A stretch of DNA of 64,000 bases, taken from assembly GCF_029892045.1 (NCBI RefSeq), contig NZ_CP120368.1, positions 2,044,001 to 2,108,000 on the forward strand, given 5' to 3'. Positions 9,639-18,500 of the stretch are shown here, in pieces (positions within the stretch are counted from its first letter, which is position 1; each line of letters opens with the position of its first letter). The notes below the pieces were generated by a model. It was not told the origin of the DNA, did no database searches, and saw nothing but the letters and a program-made list of their open reading frames with translations. Source of the DNA: Sinorhizobium numidicum. GTDB lineage: Bacteria; Pseudomonadota; Alphaproteobacteria; Rhizobiales; Rhizobiaceae. Both the position numbers and the translations under genes were made by a program.

Positions 9639-10120
9639 TGTCTAGCTCCTTCAGATCATTTTGAAGGAAGGCGGGACTGCCCGCATTCTTTATCTTTGGA
9701 AAAACGGAAATTCAGAAAATAACCCCGGAACGGGCCAGGCCTCCGGAGAACCGGAGCACGCGTCAGTCGATCGATAGAAAGAAAAGGCGCGGAACCGGTT
9801 AGGCCAGGAGCGGCCCGGCTACTCGTGGGAGGCGGGTCAACATCAAAGCAGTCATGCATGCCTCCGTCGGTTCGCGTTGAAGAGGATTGACCTTTATCCT
9901 TATTCGCGCCGCAATGCCAGATTGTCGCAGGCATTTTTTTGCCTCTTTTTTCATCGCCCGCAGGCCTGTTGCCAATACGGCACAAATTAGCGAAGGAAAA
10001 TCCAGCTATATCGAATAGACAGTTCCGCGCACATTTCACTGATGGATTGCCAAGCAAATCAGTGCAATACCAGCTGTCGCTGTACCGCCTCTCGCCACTT
10101 TCCGATTTGTTTGACGGCCC
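9639..10120. other. Divergent intergenic region between the ABC pair and trmL
   Basis: About 480 bases between two outward-facing genes. A long minus-strand frame crosses it and trmL but has no coding character. TTGACC at 9887-9892 is a possible -35 element toward trmL, without a good -10. Nothing else recognised. Confidence 0.4.
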
Positions 10121-10582
10121 ATGAGCAATCTCCGCATCGCCCTCTATCAGCCAGACATTCCCGGCAATACCGGAACGATCCTTCGGCTTGCCGCTTGTCT
10201 CGGCATTGCTGTCGATGTCATCGAACCGGCCGGCTTCGATCTTTCTAATCGCAACCTCAAGCGTGCCGGCATGGACTACCTCGCCTCCGTCACCCTCACC
10301 CGTCATATCACCTGGGAGCGTTTCGAGGCGTGGCGGGAAAGCACCGGCAGGCGGCTCGTGCTGGCCTCCACCAAGGCCGCCGAGCCCTATACGCGGTTCA
10401 GCTTTCGCTCTGACGACGTCCTTCTCTTCGGCAGGGAAAGCGCCGGCGTACCCGATCATGTTCATGACCGCGCAGACGGGCGTATCATCATTCCTATGGC
10501 GGGGGGCCAGCGATCCCTGAATGTCGCCATATCCGCCGCCATGATCGTCGGCGAAGCGATCCGGCAGACAGAGGCGCTCTAA
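10121..10582 (+). CDS. trmL: tRNA (cytidine/uridine-34 2'-O)-methyltransferase
   Basis: SPOUT-family methylase that 2'-O-methylates the wobble base of leucine tRNAs using S-adenosylmethionine. The 153 residues show the family's opening strand and loop (ALYQPDIPGNTGTILRLAA), the central FGRESAGVPD motif and the C-terminal knot segment IPMAGGQRSLNVAISAAMIVGEA that binds the cofactor. Length equals the usual 150-160 of TrmL/YibK. The ATG at 10121 has no strong ribosome site. Its 3' end faces the MFS gene across only 14 bases. Confidence 0.93.
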   Translation: MSNLRIALYQPDIPGNTGTILRLAACLGIAVDVIEPAGFDLSNRNLKRAGMDYLASVTLTRHITWERFEAWRESTGRRLVLASTKAAEPYTRFSFRSDDVLLFGRESAGVPDHVHDRADGRIIIPMAGGQRSLNVAISAAMIVGEAIRQTEAL

Positions 10583-10596
10583 CCCCGGCATCAGGC

Positions 10597-11829
10597 TCAT
10601 GAGACCGCGTCCTCCCGCGGCCGCATGACGGCCAAGGTTCTGCTCGCGAGGCATGCAACAGCGAGTGCTGCAAGCAATGCACCGGCGGCGGAGAAGGTCG
10701 CCGCGTAGCCCCAGACGCGGATCAGCGGCTGACTGACGAGCGGCGACAGGAACTGGCCGGCAAAGATGCTGGCGATCAGGGCTCCGGAGAGTCGTCCCCG
10801 CAGAGCAGGCGGCGCAATTGCGAGCAGCGTTGCGGAAAGGTTCGGCGTCATCACGCCCATGCTGACGCCAGTTATCGCCGTCGCCGCCAGGATGCCTGCA
10901 TAGGACTCAACGGTTCCGAGCCCCCAATAGCCGGCACTGAGCGCCGCAAACCCCAGGGCGAAGACGGCCATGCGGCCGATGCGCTCCCTCATCCGCGCGA
11001 AGGTAAGGGCAGCCGCGACTCCGACCGCTTGCGCGAGGCCGATCGCGGCACCGGCTTGACTGGGCTGTGCGAAGCCCAGGCTCTTCAGATAAAAGGGTAA
11101 CTGGGTCGGCAGCATGTAGAACATCGCAAAGTGCAGGCCGGCCGCAAATAGCAGCAGGACAAGCGGCAAGGCGGCGCCTCTGAAATCGCTCTGGTCGACG
11201 TGAGCCGCCGGTGTGATCTTAGGTTTCAGCGGCTCGGGAATGAGCGCCAAAGCCGCTGGCAGCAGCGCGAAGGCAAGACAATAGATCGCGAACGGAGCAC
11301 GCCAATGGATGTCCGCGAGCAACCCGCCGCCGGTCAGGAAAATCGTTCCACCGATGCCGACGAAGGCGGCCTGAAATCCCACGTAGCGCTCGCGCGCGGC
11401 ACCCTCGAAGAAGTCCCCGACCACCGCCGTCGCCGCGGTCATGATGCCGGCGACCGAAACGCCGAGCACCGCACGCCCGACGAGCAGGCCCGGAAGGCCG
11501 TCGAGAACAAGTCCGGACGACCCGGCCAGAGCAAAGAGGATCAGCGAGCTGAGCAAAAGCCGCTTTCGGCCGAAACGATCGGCAATGACACCCGCGATTG
11601 GGGCGAGCATGGCGATAAAGATCGCAGGTAAAGTCAACATCAGCCGGCTGAGCAGCGCCACGCCCTCCATGCCGGCAAAGTGAGTCTCCATGCCCGGCAG
11701 CGATGCCGAGATCGTTGCACCTGACATGATCGTCAAGGCGCTGACGCAAAGAAGGGTGAGATTGCGGCCGCGGTTTCCGGCGGAAAGCACACCCGGCGCC
11801 GGATTGTCCCCCAAGCTCTTTTCGGTCAT
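10597..11829 (-). CDS. MFS efflux transporter in the SoxR-controlled operon
   Basis: A 410-residue protein with about 12 predicted membrane helices and the MFS loop motif after the second helix (GVIADRFGRKRLLL). Resembles the drug:H+ antiporter group. It overlaps the upstream reductase by four bases (ATGA at 11826-11829), so the two are translationally coupled. The promoter upstream carries a SoxR-type operator, which suggests a role in exporting redox-active compounds; SoxR in non-enteric bacteria is known to control efflux pumps and quinone or flavin reductases. The actual substrate is not shown by the sequence. Confidence 0.88.
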   Translation of the reverse strand: MTEKSLGDNPAPGVLSAGNRGRNLTLLCVSALTIMSGATISASLPGMETHFAGMEGVALLSRLMLTLPAIFIAMLAPIAGVIADRFGRKRLLLSSLILFALAGSSGLVLDGLPGLLVGRAVLGVSVAGIMTAATAVVGDFFEGAARERYVGFQAAFVGIGGTIFLTGGGLLADIHWRAPFAIYCLAFALLPAALALIPEPLKPKITPAAHVDQSDFRGAALPLVLLLFAAGLHFAMFYMLPTQLPFYLKSLGFAQPSQAGAAIGLAQAVGVAAALTFARMRERIGRMAVFALGFAALSAGYWGLGTVESYAGILAATAITGVSMGVMTPNLSATLLAIAPPALRGRLSGALIASIFAGQFLSPLVSQPLIRVWGYAATFSAAGALLAALAVACLASRTLAVMRPREDAVS

Positions 11830-12401
11830 GCCGCGACCTCGTTATAGGGTTGCGCCTTGCGCGCGGATTTCAGCGTGCGCGCCCACCAGGTCAGCCGGTC
11901 CATCATCAGGAACAGCGGCGTGCGCACCTCTTCCGGCTTGTAGAGATTTCCCGCCGCATCGAACTTCGACCACGCCTTGGGGAAGGCGATGCCGTCACGC
12001 AATGTGACCGTGTGCAGTTCTCCGAAAACCTGGCGCAACTGCTCTACGGCTCTGATGCCGCCCGATGCGCCGCCATAGGAGACGAAGGCGACCGGCTTGG
12101 CATGCCAGGGCTCATAGACAGCGTCGATCAATTCCTTCAACGGCGCCGGGTAGCCGTGGTTGTATTCCGGCGTGATGACGATGAAGGCGTCTGCCTCGGC
12201 GACCTTTCGCTCCATCCACTCTGCCGGATCCACTGCCTTTTCGACGCTGCGGGAGCTCCTCAGTCTCGCTGGATCGATGATCGTCAGATTGAAGACGGTG
12301 GAGTCGGAAAGCTCGCGGATGAGCCAGCTAGCGACGGTATCGCAGAAACGGCCCTGCCGTGCGCTGCCATAGATCAAGGCGAGGGTCATCTTCTCTGTCA
12401 T
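11826..12401 (-). CDS. NAD(P)H-dependent FMN reductase (flavodoxin-like fold)
   Basis: A 191-residue member of the NADPH-dependent FMN reductase family, which reduce FMN, quinones or azo compounds. It has the phosphate-binding start LALIYGSARQGRFCD and the flavin loop TPEYNHGYPAPLKELIDAV, followed by SYGGASGG. It is the first gene of a two-gene operon with the MFS pump. The start is ATG 12401 (a GTG at 12404 is possible) after AAGGAG. Its promoter is the one with the SoxR operator and 19-bp spacer, so it is probably induced by redox cyclers. Confidence 0.88.
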   Translation of the reverse strand: MTEKMTLALIYGSARQGRFCDTVASWLIRELSDSTVFNLTIIDPARLRSSRSVEKAVDPAEWMERKVAEADAFIVITPEYNHGYPAPLKELIDAVYEPWHAKPVAFVSYGGASGGIRAVEQLRQVFGELHTVTLRDGIAFPKAWSKFDAAGNLYKPEEVRTPLFLMMDRLTWWARTLKSARKAQPYNEVAA

Positions 12402-12437
12402 CACGTATCAGCTCCTTGTGGTTGTCAGGGAGCTGAT

Positions 12438-12468
12438 GCTATAAAACCTCAACTATAGTTGAGGTCAA
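12438..12468 (-). promoter_or_regulatory. SoxR operator in a MerR-type promoter
   Basis: CCTCAACTATAGTTGAGG at 12447-12464 is a perfect 18-bp palindrome (20 bp with flanking A/T), very close to the E. coli soxS operator. On the minus strand it lies between TTGACC (12463-12468) and TATAGC (12438-12443), separated by exactly 19 bases, the over-long spacer typical of promoters activated by MerR-family proteins. The promoter points to the reductase-MFS operon; the same site abuts the soxR start and may limit soxR transcription. Confidence 0.9.
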
Positions 12469-12476
12469 TAGCGCTG

Positions 12477-12965
12477 ATGAAAAAAGACAAGGCCGATGAA
12501 TTCAAACGCGAGCTGACGGTCGGCGAGGTCGCCGAGCGCAGCGGTGTTGCGGTATCCACGTTGCATTTTTACGAGACCAAGGGGCTCATTCGCAGCGATC
12601 GCAGCCGCGGCAACCAGCGGCGGTATCCGCGTGCGGTGCTGAGGCGCGTGGCGGTGATCAAAGTCGCCCAGCGCACCGGCATCCCCCTCGCCGAGATTCA
12701 GTCGGCGCTTTCAGTGCTGCCCGACGATCGTCCGCTGACGGTGGAGGACTGGGGCCGGCTGTCAAAAACCTGGCGGCATCAACTCGACGAACGCATCGCC
12801 AAGTTGACGGCCTTGCGCGACCAGTTAACCGGCTGCATCGGTTGCGGCTGCCTCTCGATGCGCGACTGTCCTTTGCGCAACCCCTATGACGTCCTCGGGG
12901 ACGAAGGCGCGGGACCGCGCCTGATCGATCCGGCTGAGGAATCGGGCAAAGGCGAAATGAGCTGA
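12477..12965 (+). CDS. soxR: Redox-sensing transcriptional activator SoxR
   Basis: MerR-family homodimeric regulator whose [2Fe-2S] cluster is oxidised by redox-cycling compounds. The 162 residues show the winged helix ([21 protein letters not shown], 13-33), a dimerisation helix, and the cluster motif Cys120-X2-Cys123-X-Cys125-X5-Cys131, the SoxR hallmark. ATG 12477 is used; an upstream TTG at 12459 falls inside the operator and is unlikely. Divergent from the reductase/MFS operon over a SoxR box. Non-enteric SoxR proteins regulate such target genes directly, with no soxS. Confidence 0.95.
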   Translation: MKKDKADEFKRELTVGEVAERSGVAVSTLHFYETKGLIRSDRSRGNQRRYPRAVLRRVAVIKVAQRTGIPLAEIQSALSVLPDDRPLTVEDWGRLSKTWRHQLDERIAKLTALRDQLTGCIGCGCLSMRDCPLRNPYDVLGDEGAGPRLIDPAEESGKGEMS

Positions 12966-12977
12966 GGAAGTGCCCTA

Positions 12978-13081
12978 CTGCATGTTTCCTTAAATCGGAG
13001 CCGATTTAAAGATAAAAACATGCAGCAATTCAAAGTGCTACAGCGACCTTTGTGCGTCTGAAAAGACGCACGGCGCTGCAG
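12978..13081 (-). repeat. RIME-like repeat, copy C, overlapping the end of an MFS gene
   Basis: Full-length copy in reverse orientation: CTGCATGTTTCCTTAAATCGG at one end, AGACGCACGGCGCTGCAG at the other. It starts 12 bases after the soxR stop. The TAG stop of the following minus-strand MFS frame (13038-13040) is part of the repeat's CTGTAG. Confidence 0.88.
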
Positions 13082-14253
13082 CTGCAGGTCTCATTCGGAT
13101 GAGGAGAACCATGCTCGCCAGGGTGCCTAAGGAACAGAGAAGCGCGATCGAGAGCGTCCAGCCATTTCCCGCTTCTCCAAGCACGAACGAGAAGAAAGGC
13201 GGCGCGGCCGCGAAGGCGAGGTTGAGCGGCAGGCCGAGACGCGCAATGACCGCGGCATACTGCGCCGAGGAGAAAAACACGAGAGGCATGGTCGCCCGGC
13301 TGACGGACATGGCGCCGCTCGAAAGACCATAGAGCACGAGGAAAAGGACGATCGACCATTCCGAGCCGTTGCCGAGGATCAGTGCCAGCAACGCCGCCGG
13401 CATGATCACCGCGGCCACCAGTCCGGTCGTAAGCCCCTCCCACCGGTTACCGCCGAGAAAATCGAAAAGTCGCGCCGAGAGCTGCATGAAGCCGATGGCG
13501 GAGCCGAAACCGACGGCAAGATAATCCGCGACCGCAAAACTGCGGAAAACGTCGATCACGACCAGTTGGAAACCCCAGGTGACGAAACCGTTGAGCGCGA
13601 CAGCGGCCGCAATCAACCCGACGATGCGCCAGTAACGATCGGTTTGCGGATGCTCCGACTCTCTCGGAAGAGGTCCGAACTGCGCGAGCCCGCGGGTTGT
13701 TTCTCGGCAGCGCAAAGAAATGCAACGGTGCGCAGATGAACAGCATCACGGCGCCATAGAGGACGAAGGTACCGCGCCAGCCGAGGGCAGCATCGAGGAA
13801 GACCGTCACGGGCCAGGCGACGCTTGGCGCGAGCGCCATGGCGAGCATCTGCGCTCCGATGGCGCGGCGTGCACCCTCCCCAGCCATCTCTGTCAGGTAT
13901 ACGTGCGCAGAGGTCGTCAAGCCGGCAGCGCCCGCAATGCCGAGAATGGCCCAGGCCCCGAAATAGGAAAGCGGCCCGTGGGCGGCGGCGAGAAGCCATA
14001 GTGCAGGTGCCGCAAGCGCCGAGCCGACCGTCAGCACCAGCCGTGCGCCAAGGCGCGCATAGAGCGATGCAAGAAGCGGTGAACACAGTGCCATCGCCGC
14101 CAGCATGACGGTAGGCCCGAGATAGATGATGGGCAGTCTCAGACCGAGATCGCCGGCCATTCCGGCAGCCGTCACCGACACGAACATGAACATCGCGCCC
14201 CAGGCGATGATTTGCGTCACGGAGAGCACGACGATTGAGCGGAAAACAAGCAT
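13038..14253 (-). pseudogene. MFS transporter interrupted by a frameshift
   Basis: Two minus-strand frames together make one MFS protein of about 400 residues. 14253 to about 13700 encodes the N-terminal half (six helices, starting MLVFRSIVVLSVTQIIAWG). 13715 to 13038 encodes the C-terminal half (from about TDRYWRIVGLIAAAVALNG). The frames differ by one base, so a one-base indel lies near 13640-13715. After the shift the first frame runs on as Arg-rich nonsense to 13447. The last 14 or so codons lie within a RIME repeat. Either a real pseudogene or a sequencing error. Confidence 0.85.
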
Positions 14254-14419
14254 GGGGTGGAGCCGGAGGGAAACACGCGAAGATGGTGTCAGCGAAAAGC
14301 GACACTATCTGGTTTTAACGTGACTGCATGATCTTGGCCACGCCGTTTATTGATCGCCAGCATATTTTTGTGACCGCAGCGCGTCGGCGCCTGTGGGGGT
14401 ATGGAAAGCCAATTCCCCG

Positions 14420-14680
14420 TCAGTCGGCGCTCGGCAAACGGCGCATCGTGAACTCGATCTCGTCGCCTTCGAGCTGGCGCCAGCTCTCCACTTCCGTCCA
14501 GTAAGCGGCCTTCGGCCAAGTATCGAACCACTCGCGCGCCTTGGCACGGGCTGCGCTGCGTTCGAGCCGAAACGTCTCGCGTACGAAGAGACCATCGCTT
14601 CGCGCGGGATGTTCCCGGCGGTGCCGGGCGATCTGGCGCCGCAAGCCATCAAGCGGCGGTCCTGCAGGTATCTTTGCCAT
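14420..14680 (-). CDS. Small conserved hypothetical protein
   Basis: 86 residues, Arg- and Trp-rich (WFDTWPKAAYWTEVESWRQLEGDEIEF), no signal peptide or membrane segment. I recognise no domain. It starts at ATG 14680, divergent from hemF, and its composition and codon use look coding. Similar small ORFs next to hemF occur in other rhizobia as far as I recall; no function can be given. Confidence 0.6.
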   Translation of the reverse strand: MAKIPAGPPLDGLRRQIARHRREHPARSDGLFVRETFRLERSAARAKAREWFDTWPKAAYWTEVESWRQLEGDEIEFTMRRLPSAD

Positions 14681-14938
14681 GGGCTGTACCTCTAGAAGGA
14701 AAGATAGGATGAGCGCGACGGCTTTGCCAGCCCTTTATCTTCAACGGCTTGCGGCCCATCCAAAAAAGCGATCGAGCGACTTTCGCCCGTCGAAATCGAC
14801 CCCAAGCGCCCGTCTCTGCGGTAGACTGTCACGCAGATCGTGCCGTCGTTGCCATTCGGGCAAAAATATGGACTGTGGCGACAAAGATCGAATCGGCGGC
14901 TTTCCGGGACGGAAACCGCGAATGGAACTGAAGCTCCC

Positions 14939-15850
14939 ATGGAAAGACCGCAATTGCCGCAGGGCCTGCCTGCCGACATCGAAGACAAGAAGGCTGAAGC
15001 GAAGGCCTGGTTCGAAAGCCTGCGCGACACGATCTGCGCCGCCTTCGAGGCGATCGAGGACGATCTGACCGGACCGCTGTCGGATCGCCCGCCGGGCCGC
15101 TTCGTCGGCAAGGACTGGAGCCGGGACGAGGGAGCCGGCGGCGGCGGCCGCATGTCGATGATGGAAGGTAGGGTCTTCGAAAAGGTCGGCGTCCATACGT
15201 CCACGGTCCATGGCGAGTTTTCACCCGAGTTCCGTGACCAAATTCCGGGCGCGAGTGACGATCCGCGCTTCTGGGCTTCGGGCATTTCGCTGATCGCCCA
15301 TCCGGTCAATCCAAACGTGCCTGCCGTTCACATGAACACGCGGATGGTCGTCACCACGAGCAACTGGTTTGGCGGAGGTGCGGATCTGACGCCCGTTCTC
15401 GACCGTCGACGCGTCATGACCGATCCGGACACGACGCTCTTCCACCGCGCGATGGAGATCACCTGCAATCATCATGCGGTCGCCGATCACGCGAAATTCA
15501 AGCAATGGTGCGACGAGTATTTCTTCCTGAAGCACAGGAACGAACCGCGCGGCACCGGCGGCATATTTTACGATTGGCTGCACTCGCCGGAAGAATTGGG
15601 CGGCTGGGAAGCCGATTTCGCCTTCACCCGAGACGTCGGCAGGGCCTTCGCCCTCGTCTACCCGAAGATCGTCAGGACGAATTTCAATGCGCCGTGGACG
15701 GAAGAGGAGCGCGACGAGCAGCTCGTGCGCCGCGGCCGCTACGTCGAGTTCAATCTCCTCTACGATCGCGGCACGATTTTCGGCCTTAAGACTGGCGGGA
15801 ATGTCGAAGCGATTCTCTCGTCCCTGCCCCCTGTCGTGCGCTGGCCCTGA
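14939..15850 (+). CDS. hemF: Oxygen-dependent coproporphyrinogen III oxidase
   Basis: Decarboxylates coproporphyrinogen III to protoporphyrinogen IX with O2, in haem synthesis; cytosolic dimer. The 303 residues include the conserved [20 protein letters not shown] region, the VHMNTRM strand, FGGGADLTP with the metal/substrate residues, and the C-terminal [18 protein letters not shown] and [11 protein letters not shown] motifs. ATG 14939 gives the usual family length. No FNR-type box is visible upstream, consistent with use of the aerobic enzyme. Confidence 0.96.
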   Translation: MERPQLPQGLPADIEDKKAEAKAWFESLRDTICAAFEAIEDDLTGPLSDRPPGRFVGKDWSRDEGAGGGGRMSMMEGRVFEKVGVHTSTVHGEFSPEFRDQIPGASDDPRFWASGISLIAHPVNPNVPAVHMNTRMVVTTSNWFGGGADLTPVLDRRRVMTDPDTTLFHRAMEITCNHHAVADHAKFKQWCDEYFFLKHRNEPRGTGGIFYDWLHSPEELGGWEADFAFTRDVGRAFALVYPKIVRTNFNAPWTEEERDEQLVRRGRYVEFNLLYDRGTIFGLKTGGNVEAILSSLPPVVRWP

Positions 15851-15933
15851 TCGCGTCGGCGCTCGCCTTCGCGAAGAGGAACTGAACAATTTCACGCGTC
15901 CGGCGTTTTCCCGAACACGGGAAGGATCGGCGC

Positions 15934-16212
15934 ATGATCTTCAAGAAGCGGACATTCTTCGGCAAGGACCCCGAGAGACTGCCGGCCGAGCACCCGGCCG
16001 AACTCGAACGCCGCGTCGCGCATTGGCTTGCCGTCTCACCGGGACTCGACGCCATTGACATCACGGTCACCTGCACGGGCAACACGGTCGTGCTGGGCGG
16101 CACGGTGGCGACCAAGGAAGAAATTGCCCGCGCAGAGGAAGCCGCAAGATCTGTCGAGGGCGTCGCCGACGTGATCAACGGAATCGAGATTTCGAAAGTC
16201 GGCAGGGGCTGA
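15934..16212 (+). CDS. BON-domain protein
   Basis: 92 residues with a single BON domain (about 27-88): ERRVAHWLAVSPGLDA, the beta strand ITVTCTGNTVVLGGTVATKEE and the closing RSVEGVADVINGIEI. BON domains bind phospholipid or membranes in OsmY, secretins and mechanosensitive channels. There is no signal peptide, so this copy appears cytoplasmic. GGAAGG lies upstream of ATG 15934. It converges on the lipid-transport lipoprotein gene, with a RIME copy filling the gap. Confidence 0.82.
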   Translation: MIFKKRTFFGKDPERLPAEHPAELERRVAHWLAVSPGLDAIDITVTCTGNTVVLGGTVATKEEIARAEEAARSVEGVADVINGIEISKVGRG

Positions 16213-16226
16213 ACGCCGCCTTAAGC

Positions 16227-16330
16227 CTACAGCGCCGTGCGTCTTTTCAGACGCACAAAGGTCGCTGTAGCACTTTGAATTGCTGCATGTTTTTATCCCT
16301 AAATCGGCCCCGATTTAAGGAAACATGCAG
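16227..16330 (+). repeat. RIME-like repeat, copy D
   Basis: Full-length copy, nearly identical to 32578-32681. It begins 14 bases after the BON-gene stop (16212) and ends two bases before the stop of the convergent lipoprotein gene (16333), so it occupies almost the whole junction. Confidence 0.92.
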
Positions 16331-16332
16331 AG

Positions 16333-16950
16333 TCAGATGGACGCGAGCGTCCAGCCGACGATATCGGAGGCTACCTGCGCGAACGCCGCATCCAGGGCGG
16401 ACACGAAGGCGGGATTTCCGGTGCCTCGCACAGGCGCAACAGCGCGGAACGCCTTCTGCGTTTGGACAGTCCCGTTCCGATCATTCAGCACCTTGGCAAA
16501 AATCTCGACGACGGCCGTGGCCGGTCCATTGGTGGATATTTCAAAAGCGCGGATTTCTGTGATGACCTGATAGTCGATGGCCAGTCCCTGGCCGGGCTTA
16601 CCAACGCCTGCCACCTTACCTGTGTTTTCAAAGGTCTGGACGAGCCTGTCCTGAACTATCCTCGGCAGCCGATCGCCCCATTGCGCCCTTGCGAGATACT
16701 GCAGTTCCGATTTCGAGAGGCGAATGACGATCTGGTCGCCGTCGTGGGTCTTCAACGCCGATGGCTCCGGCACGAGAATCTGCCTGCTGGTCGCGGCTGC
16801 TCGCTCGACGATGGGTGTGGAAGCGAGACTGAACGTATCTCTGACCGCCGCGCGCGTGCCGCAGCCTGCCAGCACCATCGCCAATGACAAAACCATGGCA
16901 GACCGGGTCGTCCCCACCTTACACACAGCTACCAGACCCGGAAAACTCAT
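16333..16950 (-). CDS. ABC transport auxiliary lipoprotein (PqiC/Mla type)
   Basis: A 205-residue lipoprotein: an N-terminal hydrophobic segment ending in the lipobox LAGC near residue 30, then the domain found in PqiC and in auxiliary lipoproteins of MCE transporters. These proteins sit at the outer membrane and pair with the MCE subunit. ATG 16950 is preferred over the frame's upstream ATG at 17028, which would put a long polar stretch before the signal peptide. Last gene of the four-gene operon, 87 bases after the MCE gene. Confidence 0.85.
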   Translation of the reverse strand: MSFPGLVAVCKVGTTRSAMVLSLAMVLAGCGTRAAVRDTFSLASTPIVERAAATSRQILVPEPSALKTHDGDQIVIRLSKSELQYLARAQWGDRLPRIVQDRLVQTFENTGKVAGVGKPGQGLAIDYQVITEIRAFEISTNGPATAVVEIFAKVLNDRNGTVQTQKAFRAVAPVRGTGNPAFVSALDAAFAQVASDIVGWTLASI

Positions 16951-17037
16951 ACTGCAAACATCCCCAAACAATCCCGCGTGCCGTGCTGTTGCCCTGCCCG
17001 GCTCGACCTGCCCCCGATCCCCGAACAATCCCGCGAA

Positions 17038-18408
17038 TCACCGTCGCGTGCGGCCATCATATTGCTTAACCGTCTCGCCGCCGAATAGAAGGCGCTGCGG
17101 ATTTTTATCGAAATCGGAAATTGTATTCTGCAGGCTCTGCACGGTGCGGCGCGTGTCGGTGACAAGCGCCTCCACGTCCCGCAGCCCCGAATTCGAGAAG
17201 CGGTGCAGGTTATCGGTGATCGGGCCGATTTGCGCACTGAGGTTATTCGCCATCTTGCGGAACGATTCCAGCGTCGCGCGTACCTCGGCCGAAAGCGACG
17301 GCGTATTCGCATCGCCGAGGAAGCCATCGATCTTCACCAAAATCCCGTCGACCCGGTTGGAAGCAGCGTTCAGCTTGTTCGACATCTGGGTGAAATCGGT
17401 GATCGTCTGATCGATGTCTTCCTGCCGGGCCGAAATCTTTTCGGCGAAGCTGGATATCTGGGCGACAGTCTTGCGCGCCTGCGCGCTCGCCGCCGAGATA
17501 TCGTTGACAACGAGGCCGACCTTCTGCGTATCGACGGATGCGACCAGTTCGTCGACACGTTTCAGTGTCTGCTGCGCATTCTTGCCGAACTGATCATAGG
17601 TCTCGACCGTCCTCCGGAAGCCCGCGATTGCTTCCGATACGCCGCCGGATGCCGCCTTGAGGTCGTTGCTCAACTGCTCGACGTTGCCGACGATATTATC
17701 GATCTTCTTCGGATCTACCGACTTGATCAGCGCGTCGGCGCTTTCAAGCGTCGTGTCGAGCTTTTTCGATGCGGCACTGACCGATCCCGACAGTTGCTCA
17801 ACACTCTTCAGGAACTCATCGATCGCACCGGAATTGTTGGCAAGTGCCTTGGAAAAGCGTTCCGCATTGCCGATCGTTGCGGTCAGCGGGCCGCGAACGT
17901 CGGTGACGAAACCCTGTATGTCCGTGATGGCGTCATTCGCTCGGTCGAGGATCTGGTCTGCGGTCGCGAGCAGACTGGTGACGCTCGACTGATCGGCGAG
18001 GATGTGCGCCTGGGTCCCTTTTTCCAGTGCGGTCTTCAAGATGTTTTCGTCGCCCTTACGTCCGCCGCTAAGCTCGATATAGGCCGCGCCCGTCAGGCCC
18101 TGGATCTCCAGCGTCGCCCTGGTGGATTTCAGCACCGGTGCGTCGGCAGAGACCTCTGTAATGGCAATCGAATAACGCGGGTCGTTCGCATCGATCGCGA
18201 GATTGCGGACGGTCCCGACATTGATGCCGTTGAAACGCACGGGCGAACCGACCGACAGGCCGTTGGCCGACCCCGGAATGTTGACGATAAGCTCGACCAT
18301 CTCGCCGCTTCGGCCATACTGCGCCATCCAGTAGACAAATCCGAAGGCGGCTGCGATGACGAACACCGTGAAAAAGCCGACAATGGCATAGTTTGCTTTA
18401 GTTTCCAT
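17038..18408 (-). CDS. MCE/MlaD-family lipid-binding protein
   Basis: A 456-residue periplasmic protein with one N-terminal membrane anchor (YAIVGFFTVFVIAAAFGFVYW, about 7-27), an MCE domain (about 38-116, including NGLSVGSPVRFNGINVGTV) and a long helical, Ser/Asp-rich region built of coiled-coil-like segments. MCE proteins form hexameric rings or tunnels that shuttle phospholipid across the periplasm. It follows the ATPase gene by 92 bases and works with the permease, ATPase and lipoprotein of this operon. Confidence 0.92.
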   Translation of the reverse strand: METKANYAIVGFFTVFVIAAAFGFVYWMAQYGRSGEMVELIVNIPGSANGLSVGSPVRFNGINVGTVRNLAIDANDPRYSIAITEVSADAPVLKSTRATLEIQGLTGAAYIELSGGRKGDENILKTALEKGTQAHILADQSSVTSLLATADQILDRANDAITDIQGFVTDVRGPLTATIGNAERFSKALANNSGAIDEFLKSVEQLSGSVSAASKKLDTTLESADALIKSVDPKKIDNIVGNVEQLSNDLKAASGGVSEAIAGFRRTVETYDQFGKNAQQTLKRVDELVASVDTQKVGLVVNDISAASAQARKTVAQISSFAEKISARQEDIDQTITDFTQMSNKLNAASNRVDGILVKIDGFLGDANTPSLSAEVRATLESFRKMANNLSAQIGPITDNLHRFSNSGLRDVEALVTDTRRTVQSLQNTISDFDKNPQRLLFGGETVKQYDGRTRR

Positions 18409-18500
18409 CGGCTGCGACTACCTTTGCGGCTCTCGCCGCCCTTTCATCCTGCTTCGGCATGCGGGCTTGTCCGAAGCTTTCCTTCTTGTACAGCGCCGTG

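Noticed and set aside
7887..9722. 611-residue plus-strand frame
   Set aside because: Antisense of an ABC exporter; composition typical of a shadow frame.
9656..10654. 332-residue minus-strand frame over the ABC/trmL gap
   Set aside because: It is antisense to trmL over its first half, low in recognisable motifs, and has no ribosome site; trmL is a certain gene.
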